A stretch of 64,000 nucleotides of DNA from Pseudomonadota bacterium (GTDB taxonomy: Bacteria > Pseudomonadota > Gammaproteobacteria > Burkholderiales > Burkholderiaceae_F). The DNA lies in contig JAKOQB010000057.1 of assembly GCA_029778535.1 (NCBI GenBank), positions 62,001-126,000 on the forward strand, written 5' to 3'. The translations under genes and the position numbers were made by a program. How positions within the stretch are numbered: the first letter of the stretch is position 1; every line of letters starts with the position of its first letter. Below are positions 58,948 through 64,000 of the stretch, one piece after another. The notes beneath the pieces are model-generated. The model saw only the letters and a list, made by a program, of their open reading frames with translations, made no database searches and was not told where the DNA came from.

Positions 58948-59588
58948 TGGACAAGCGTTTCAACGAGCTTCTGCCCTGGTACGTCAACGGCACGTTGAGT
59001 GCCGAGGACCGCGCCTGGGTCGACCGCTATGTGGCCGAGCACCCCGACGCGCGCGCGGAACTGGAATGGCACCGCTCGCTGAAGGCGAAGATCCACGAGA
59101 GCGCGCCGCAGGTGCCGGCGACCATCGGGCTGGCGAAGACGATGCTGCTGATCCGCGGCGACCGGCCGACGCTGGCCGAGCGGATCATGGGATTGCTCGG
59201 CGGCATCGGCGGCGGGCCGGCCGCGGCGTTCAGCCTGCGCCCGGCAATGGCGCTCGGAATGCTCGCGGTCATCGTGGTGCAGGGCGGCGTGATCTTCAAC
59301 ATGATGCGGCAGGCCGACGAAAGCGAGATGCAGATCCGCGCGCTGAGAGCCGTGCAGGTCGACGAAGGACCGCTGCTGAAGGTCAGCTTCGCGCCGGACG
59401 CCAAGGAAGAAGACATCCGCCTGCTGCTCGTGTCGGTCGAGGGCACGCTGGCCGGCGGGCCGGGACAGCTCGGCGACTACTACGTCCGTGTTCCCGCCGG
59501 CAAGGAGCAGCAGTTCGCGGATCGGCTGAAGGCCAGCAAGATCGTGCAGTCGGTCGCGCTCGCGCCGGGTTTGCCACCGAAGGACTAA
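58944..59588 (+). CDS. Membrane anti-sigma factor
   Basis: 214 residues. The N-terminal ~70 residues match a zf-HC2-like anti-sigma domain (FNELLPWYVNGTLSAEDRAW and a helical follow-on) but without the His-Cys-Cys zinc ligands. One membrane segment lies at ~105-120 (ALGMLAVIVVQGGVIF), and the rest is a periplasmic domain. It is coupled to the sigma gene by overlap (ATGA). It would hold the sigma factor at the membrane until a periplasmic signal. Confidence 0.85.
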   Translation: MMDKRFNELLPWYVNGTLSAEDRAWVDRYVAEHPDARAELEWHRSLKAKIHESAPQVPATIGLAKTMLLIRGDRPTLAERIMGLLGGIGGGPAAAFSLRPAMALGMLAVIVVQGGVIFNMMRQADESEMQIRALRAVQVDEGPLLKVSFAPDAKEEDIRLLLVSVEGTLAGGPGQLGDYYVRVPAGKEQQFADRLKASKIVQSVALAPGLPPKD

Positions 59589-59598
59589 GGAGGCGCGC

Positions 59599-60465
59599 AT
59601 GAACCCGCGTCCAGCTTCGTTCCAATTTGAGTCCCGCCGGCGCGCGCTGCTGCGCCTGGCAGCGTCCGCCTGCGCGGCGGCGATGGTGCCGCGCGCGCCG
59701 GCACTGGCGCAAAGCGGCGCCGCGCCGGGCGAGCAGAAGATCGCGCTCGTGATCGGCAACGGCGCCTACAAGATCGGCGCGCTGAAGAACCCCGTGGCCG
59801 ACGCTTCCGCCGTGGCCGCCAGCCTCAAACAAATGGGCTTCGCGGTCACCTTGCGCGAGAACACGACGCTGCGCGAGCTGATTGAATCGCTGCGCGAGTT
59901 CTCGCAGCGCGCCGCCAAGGCCGCGGTGCGCGTGCTGTTCTACGCCGGCCACGGCGTGCAGGCGAAGGGCCGCAACTACCTGCTGCCGGTCGACGCCGAC
60001 ATCCAGAGCGAGGACGAGATCGCCGCGCGCAGCGCCGACGTAAACGAATTCGTCGATCGCCTCGGCACGATCCAGCGCGGCATCAACATCGTGATTCTCG
60101 ACGCCTGCCGGGTGAACCCCTTCGCGGGCGGCGTGATCGTCGGCCCGGACGGCCGGCGGCTGAAGTTCCGCGGCGCCACGCCATCGGGGCTGGCCAAGCT
60201 CGACGCACCGCTCGGCACGCTGGTCGCCTTCTCGACCGCACCGGGCGGCGTGGCGCTCGACGGGCCGAGCGGCAAGCACAGCATCTACACCAAGTACCTG
60301 CTCGACTACCTGGCCACGCCCGGCATGCCGATCGAGCAGTTGTTCAAGAAGGTCCGCATCGCGGTGGCGGAGGAAACGCAGCGCATCCAGGTGCCGTGGG
60401 AATCCTCCAGTCTGACGGTCGACTTCTGCTTCCGCAGCGATCAGCGCGGGAGCTGCAGCTTCTGA
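59599..60465 (+). CDS. Exported caspase-like (C14/metacaspase) protein
   Basis: 288 residues. The signal ESRRRALLRLAASACAAAMV looks twin-arginine-like and ends ALAQ. The caspase fold shows KIALVIGNGAYK, the catalytic His in FYAGHGVQAKG (His118) and Cys in VILDACRVNPF (Cys170). No other domain is attached. The ribosome site TAAGGAGG overlaps the anti-sigma stop, so it belongs to the sigma operon. Periplasmic proteolysis after Arg/Lys is expected from metacaspase-like relatives, not shown here. Confidence 0.9.
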   Translation: MNPRPASFQFESRRRALLRLAASACAAAMVPRAPALAQSGAAPGEQKIALVIGNGAYKIGALKNPVADASAVAASLKQMGFAVTLRENTTLRELIESLREFSQRAAKAAVRVLFYAGHGVQAKGRNYLLPVDADIQSEDEIAARSADVNEFVDRLGTIQRGINIVILDACRVNPFAGGVIVGPDGRRLKFRGATPSGLAKLDAPLGTLVAFSTAPGGVALDGPSGKHSIYTKYLLDYLATPGMPIEQLFKKVRIAVAEETQRIQVPWESSSLTVDFCFRSDQRGSCSF

Positions 60466-60549
60466 GCCGGTCGCACCGCACGTCGACGCGCCGCCCGGCG
60501 CCCGCCTTGAACCGAATGGGCAAGGGCGGAAACGCAGGACCAGGAGGGC

Positions 60550-61050
60550 ATGCACATGCTGAACCTGGTCCGGGCACTGCTGGCAATGGCACTGGCGGCG
60601 AGCGCCGCCGCCACGCACGCGCGCAATCCCGGCGACGCCGGTGATGCGCTTGACCTCACCACGCCGCGCTTCTTCGTCACCATCGTTCCGCACCGGGCGG
60701 ATATCGATTCGTTGCCGGGCTTCAGCGAAAGCCCCGCTCCCATTCCGACGCTGAAATTCACGGCGCCGCGCCGCGGCCGGCTCGAATTCGCGGTTCAGCA
60801 GCGCGACGTGTTCGCCGCCGGCGATCAGCTGCAACTGCGGCTCGCTTCGGACGCGCACGTGGTCGCGCAACTGCTTTCCGGCGGCCGGTTCTCCGGCGCT
60901 GAGGAAGAGGGCATGCTCGCCATGCTTGGCGTGGCGTCGCGGCTGCGGCTGTCGTACAGCAACGGCCCGTGGTCGCTGTCGCTGGGCGCCACGCGCAAGC
61001 TTGGCAACGGCGAATTCGCAGCGCGCATTTCGTACGCGGTGCGGTTCTGA
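60550..61050 (+). CDS. Exported protein of unknown function
   Basis: 166 residues (164 from the second ATG). A signal peptide ends THA near residue 24. The mature protein is beta-rich (LEFAVQQRDVFAAGDQLQLR, LRLSYSNGPWSLSLG) and ends in alternating aromatic/hydrophobic residues with a final Phe (ARISYAVRF), as outer-membrane beta-barrel proteins do. It is probably the fourth gene of the sigma/caspase operon, 84 bases after the caspase. Confidence 0.65.
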   Translation: MHMLNLVRALLAMALAASAAATHARNPGDAGDALDLTTPRFFVTIVPHRADIDSLPGFSESPAPIPTLKFTAPRRGRLEFAVQQRDVFAAGDQLQLRLASDAHVVAQLLSGGRFSGAEEEGMLAMLGVASRLRLSYSNGPWSLSLGATRKLGNGEFAARISYAVRF

Positions 61051-61054
61051 CGCG

Positions 61055-62011
61055 CTACAGCGCGGACGCGATGAAGCGCGCGAGATCGCGCGCAAACCGC
61101 GCCGGCTCCGCGTAGTGAGGCGAATGGCCCGAGCGCGGATACACCTCGACCTGCACGCGCGGCACGGCGGATCGGTAATACGCATCGAGCGGCAGCCCGC
61201 CGTAGTGCGGACTGCGGCCACCGAGCACGACCAGCAGCGGCACGTCGAGCCCGCGTAACAGCCCGCGAAAATCCGCGGCCGCCAGCGTCTCCGCCAGATC
61301 GAGCAGCGGCGCGACGTCGACGCGCCCGAGCCAGGACCGCAGCCAGCGGCCGAGCACCGCTTCGGGGGCGAGCCAGCGCCCGGCCCAATGCGCGGCGGCT
61401 TCGATCTCGCGCAGCACCGTGTCGGCCAGGTTCGCGCGCGCGCCTTCGATCAGCGCCATCAGCATCTGCGCGCTGCAGCCGCCGAACAGCCCGAGCCGCC
61501 AATCGTCGTCGGTGACGACGCGCGGCGACTGGTCGACCACTCCCGCCGCGGCCACTCGTCCGGTGCCGAACTCGTGCAGATACTGCATCACGGTCAACGC
61601 GCCCATCGAGTGGCCGACCAGCACCGCGCGCTCGAGGTGAAAGGTCTCGATCAGGTTGTGCAGGTCGCGCGCCAGCCGCGCCAGCGTGATGCGATGCGAC
61701 TCGACGTGGATACAGCGCCCGTGCCCGCGCGCATCGGCCGCGAACACGCAGAAGTCAGGCGCGAGCCGCCGCGCCACGCGCGCCCAGTGCCGGTGCGAGC
61801 AGCCGAGCCCGTGCACCAGCACGACCGGCGGGCCGCGTCCGCTGACCTGCAGCGGGATCGGCTGCCCGTCGTCGGCGGTGAACGTGCCGAGCCGTTCGCG
61901 GTCCGCCAGCCCGACGCGGATCAGGCCGAAGTTGTTCAGCGCATCGACCAGCTGCGCGAGCCCGGTCAGGCGGACCGGGTGCGCCGGGCGTTCGGAAGGC
62001 TCGGTACTCAT
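61055..62011 (-). CDS. Alpha/beta hydrolase
   Basis: 318 residues from ATG 62011. Fold motifs: VVLVHGLGCSHRHWARVARR (oxyanion HG), FAADARGHGRC, nucleophile elbow VGHSMGALTVMQ (Ser135), and near the C-terminus SGHSPHYAEP (catalytic His). It belongs with esterase/hydrolase families of this fold; substrate unknown. It is convergent with the exported protein gene, four bases away. Confidence 0.88.
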   Translation of the reverse strand: MSTEPSERPAHPVRLTGLAQLVDALNNFGLIRVGLADRERLGTFTADDGQPIPLQVSGRGPPVVLVHGLGCSHRHWARVARRLAPDFCVFAADARGHGRCIHVESHRITLARLARDLHNLIETFHLERAVLVGHSMGALTVMQYLHEFGTGRVAAAGVVDQSPRVVTDDDWRLGLFGGCSAQMLMALIEGARANLADTVLREIEAAAHWAGRWLAPEAVLGRWLRSWLGRVDVAPLLDLAETLAAADFRGLLRGLDVPLLVVLGGRSPHYGGLPLDAYYRSAVPRVQVEVYPRSGHSPHYAEPARFARDLARFIASAL

Positions 62012-62169
62012 CGTCGCGGGGCCGGGATGCGCGGGTCGGTTGCGCGTCGCGCTCGGGGCCTGTTCTTGCGAATCGCCGTGCCGACGGTTGTTTGAACCGT
62101 TGGCCGCCGCAGCGTAACTCAGTGTCAGGTCCGGCGGCATGTGCCGACCGCCAGCGAACGGAGGCAACG

Positions 62170-62340
62170 ATGGAATCGACGCGAATCGAACTGGCCGTCA
62201 ACGAATCGGACTGGCTGGCTGCAGACGACGCCGATGATTACACCTGCGACGACGTGCGCACCGCCTGGTTGTGCGCCGAACTGAACCGCGGACCTGCCGG
62301 CGTCAAGAGCAGCTTCGACGCGCTCTGGCTCGATCGTTGA
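62170..62340 (+). CDS. Small acidic protein, 56 residues
   Basis: MESTRIELAVNESDWLAADD onward, rich in Asp, with two cysteines (YTCDDV, WLCAEL). A GGAGG site lies six bases before the ATG at 62170, which supports real translation. No family is recognised. It stands alone between the divergent hydrolase and the RTX gene. Confidence 0.5.
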   Translation: MESTRIELAVNESDWLAADDADDYTCDDVRTAWLCAELNRGPAGVKSSFDALWLDR

Positions 62341-62492
62341 GCGGCTGCGACCGCGAAGCACCCCATCTGCCGGCCCGCCGCGTCTGACGTGGCGGGCCGA
62401 TCCCATTCCCGGACATTGACAGCGATCCCAAGGTTGCGGCGAGTAAACGGCCGTCGCTCCGGCGGCGAGGTGCCGCAGTAGCCCATGAAGAA

Positions 62493-62529
62493 AAGCGCCC
62501 AACCGAGGTGGCACCGCGGCTGGGCGCTT
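62493..62529 (-). terminator. Intrinsic terminator of the RTX-type gene
   Basis: Read on the minus strand, AAGCGCCCA...TGGGCGCTT form a 9-bp stem (inner GCC/CGG extends it) followed by TTCTTC. It lies 13 bases past the stop codon of the RTX-type gene. Confidence 0.75.
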
Positions 62530-62541
62530 GTTGCCGCTCGA

Positions 62542-63108
62542 TTACGGCAGCTTCAGGTCGAAGCCGGGTCCGCCGTTGAGCCAGTCGAGCCCGGGGCCGC
62601 CGACCAGCAGGTCGTTGCCACGCCCGCCGTCGATCACGTCGTTGCCGCGCCCGCCGTACAGCGCATCGTTGCCGTTGCCGCCGTAAATGTGGTCGTTGCC
62701 GCGGCCGCCGGTGATGAAGTCGTTGCCGTCGCCGCCGAACAGCCAGTCGTTGCCGCGCCCGCCGTCGATGCGGTCGTTGCCGCCGCGGCCCGCGATCACG
62801 TCGTTGCCGCTGCCGCCGCTGAGCACGTCGTTGCCCTTGCCGCCGATCAGCACGTCGTTACCGCTGCCGCCGTCGGCGTGGATGTTGGCCCTGACGTTGC
62901 TGTCGACCACCAGGGTGTCGTTGCCGGCGCCCAGGTGGAAGTTGGTGTTCTCGAGCTGCTGCTTGGTCATGTACTGCACGTTGCCGTTGATGTTGACCTC
63001 GTACAGCCCGAGCGCGCCGAGCAGTCCCGGGGCCTGCGAGATGTGCACGTTGTCGTTGCCCGGACCGGTGTAGACGTTATTGCCGATGGTGATGGGAGGA
63101 AGTGACAT
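62542..63108 (-). CDS. RTX-type (GGxGxDxxx) calcium-binding repeat protein
   Basis: 188 residues. Residues ~1-75 are non-repetitive (MSLPPITIGNNVYTGPGNDN). From ~75 on, about eleven nonapeptides of the GGxGNDxLx type run in series (GGSGNDVLIGGKGNDVLSGG, RIDGGRGNDWLFGGDGNDFI), which fold as a calcium-filled parallel beta-roll. No signal peptide is present, as for type I secretion cargo. The chain ends GFDLKLP straight after the last repeat, so the usual C-terminal secretion tail is absent or minimal. A GGAG site precedes the ATG. Confidence 0.9.
   Translation of the reverse strand: MSLPPITIGNNVYTGPGNDNVHISQAPGLLGALGLYEVNINGNVQYMTKQQLENTNFHLGAGNDTLVVDSNVRANIHADGGSGNDVLIGGKGNDVLSGGSGNDVIAGRGGNDRIDGGRGNDWLFGGDGNDFITGGRGNDHIYGGNGNDALYGGRGNDVIDGGRGNDLLVGGPGLDWLNGGPGFDLKLP
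62572..62880 (-). repeat. Tandem 27-base-type repeats encoding RTX nonapeptides
   Basis: The DNA shows successive imperfect units of 27 bases containing GTCGTTGCC on the plus strand, matching the nonapeptides of the RTX gene. Such arrays vary in copy number by slippage or recombination. Confidence 0.7.
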
Positions 63109-63416
63109 GATGAAGCTCCGTACGGTGAAGGGTTGAGAGATCGGGGCGACGCAGTCGATTCCGCATCGCTGGGAGCCATTGGACTCGACGCCGCCGTAGA
63201 TGCACAGACGGGACGTGCGCCAGCTAGGGGTGCCCCCGATCGGGCCCGCCGCAATGCACGCTGCGCGCGTGCCGTCACTGAACCGAATCGCCGGCGGGCG
63301 CAACTGAAGTGCGGGTTCGAGGAATCGGCGTGCCCGCCGAACCTCGCCCACCACCGATTCCCCGATCGCGGAGGACCGCACGACACCGCGGCGCCGCACC
63401 GCTGCAGGAGCCCTGG
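63109..63416. other. 308-base divergent intergenic region
   Basis: Between the RTX gene and the terminal lipoprotein gene. No ORF with coding character, no clear -35/-10 pair and no T-run hairpin were recognised. It must hold the promoters of both genes. Confidence 0.4.
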
Positions 63417-64000
63417 ATGACTCCGTCGCCGATTCGACCCCTGGCCGGACTTGTATTGCTACTGTCGATCGCGCTCGCCGCGATCTCCGGCTGCGCATCG
63501 ACGCCGGCGGCCGCGCCGGCGCCGGACAAGCCGCCCGCGGCGCCGGCCGCCGCTCCGACACCGATCGCCGATTTCGCGCCGGCGCTGCGCTGCATGGACA
63601 CGCTGCTGCTCGACTACGGCGCGCGCGACGTGTCGGTGATGGTCGAAGGGCTCGCCGATCCGGCGCAGCGCAACGTCGACGGCGCGAAGGACCTGCTGAT
63701 CGCGGTCGTGTCCGACATGACGCAGCGCAGCCGCGCGATCCGGCTGATCGCCTCCGGCAAGGACTGGGGCAACACCGCCAGCTACATGGCGCAGGCGACG
63801 AGCCGCGACTCGGTCGCGGTCGTGCCGCAGTACGCGCTGCGCGGTTCCGTCTCCGCGCCCGACCCTTCGGGCACTGCAAGCGTCGATCTGACGTTGCTGA
63901 GCACGCACGACATGAGCGTGGTCGCGGGCGTGGCCACGCGCGCGTCGATCGTTCGATCGGGAGGCGGCGCAGAGATCCGCAAGTTCGGCATCGGCTACGG
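63417..64000 (+). CDS. Lipoprotein of LpoB/CsgG-like appearance (3' end outside window)
   Basis: 194 codons before the window ends. The lipobox IAAISGC follows a hydrophobic signal, then a Pro/Ala linker. The body (LLDYGARDVSVMVEGLADP; VDGAKDLLIAVVSDMTQRSR followed by AIRLIASG; VPQYALRGSVSAPDPSG) resembles the alternating fold of LpoB/CsgG outer-membrane lipoproteins. This family call is tentative. Confidence 0.6.
   Translation, partial: MTPSPIRPLAGLVLLLSIALAAISGCASTPAAAPAPDKPPAAPAAAPTPIADFAPALRCMDTLLLDYGARDVSVMVEGLADPAQRNVDGAKDLLIAVVSDMTQRSRAIRLIASGKDWGNTASYMAQATSRDSVAVVPQYALRGSVSAPDPSGTASVDLTLLSTHDMSVVAGVATRASIVRSGGGAEIRKFGIGY

Noticed and set aside
62572..62880. CRISPR-like array
   Set aside because: Units are contiguous with no spacers and encode RTX nonapeptides in frame.

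Overview
The window is a high-GC (about 70% over most of its length) bacterial chromosome segment that reads as betaproteobacterial, most likely Burkholderiales. The inference rests on the hybrid malic enzyme MaeB, the order DUF971 - ubiE - Tim44-like - ubiJ - ubiB, a Bug (TctC-type) receptor remnant, the PilV/PilW/PilX/PilY1 minor-pilin set and a spermidine/putrescine ABC operon. No rRNA, CRISPR array, IS element, integrase or phage gene is visible. Genes are tightly packed and many neighbours overlap by 1 to 4 bases.

Layout. 1-4.3 kb: the tail of a FAD-dependent oxidoreductase, maeB, then SRPBCC, MaoC-like and Cys-rich CWC genes. 4.3-17 kb: a mixed housekeeping stretch with an AcpA-type phosphoesterase, a stand-alone HD alarmone-hydrolase-like protein, NnrU, DNA polymerase IV, a divergent pair of cell-wall enzymes (MepK-like endopeptidase and LdtD-like L,D-transpeptidase), a YyaL-type thioredoxin-domain protein, a methyltransferase with a signal peptide, an ACT protein, a WS/DGAT acyltransferase, two gene remnants (SDR and an internally deleted Bug receptor), a GIY-YIG-like protein and a PNPOx-like protein. 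A tRNA-Arg(CCG) sits at 17.1 kb.

17.2-32.8 kb is the most distinctive part: a type IV pilus minor-pilin island. It holds a divergent fimT and then two paralogous sets laid end to end. Set A is fimT-pilV-pilW-pilX-pilY1-pilE. Set B is fimT-pilE, then pilV-pilW-pilX-pilY1. Both PilY1 proteins are exactly 1192 residues and both PilV proteins are 160. PilY1-B keeps the MIDAS metal motif of the von Willebrand A domain and the calcium loop of the beta-propeller; PilY1-A has lost both. Set B also looks less GC-rich. This suggests two tip-adhesin complexes, one metal-responsive and one not, possibly for one pilus machine encoded elsewhere.

32.8-46.6 kb: ubiquinone genes (ubiE, ubiJ, ubiB) with a Tim44-like gene inserted, a lipoprotein zincin with an HELGH motif, a TPMT-type methyltransferase, a complete polyamine ABC operon, a DUF6279 lipoprotein, and glmU. 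An Lrp/AsnC regulator lies between glmU and glmS. 48.6-56 kb: two near-identical membrane GGDEF-EAL proteins flank an unrecognised two-part protein, a likely c-di-GMP module. 56-58 kb: a metallophosphoesterase and a CurA-type reductase. 58.3-61 kb: an ECF sigma / anti-sigma / exported caspase-like protease / exported small protein operon. 61-64 kb: an alpha/beta hydrolase, a 56-residue gene, a short RTX repeat protein with its terminator, and the start of a lipoprotein cut by the window edge.

All identifications come from reading motifs and protein architecture. No database search was run.
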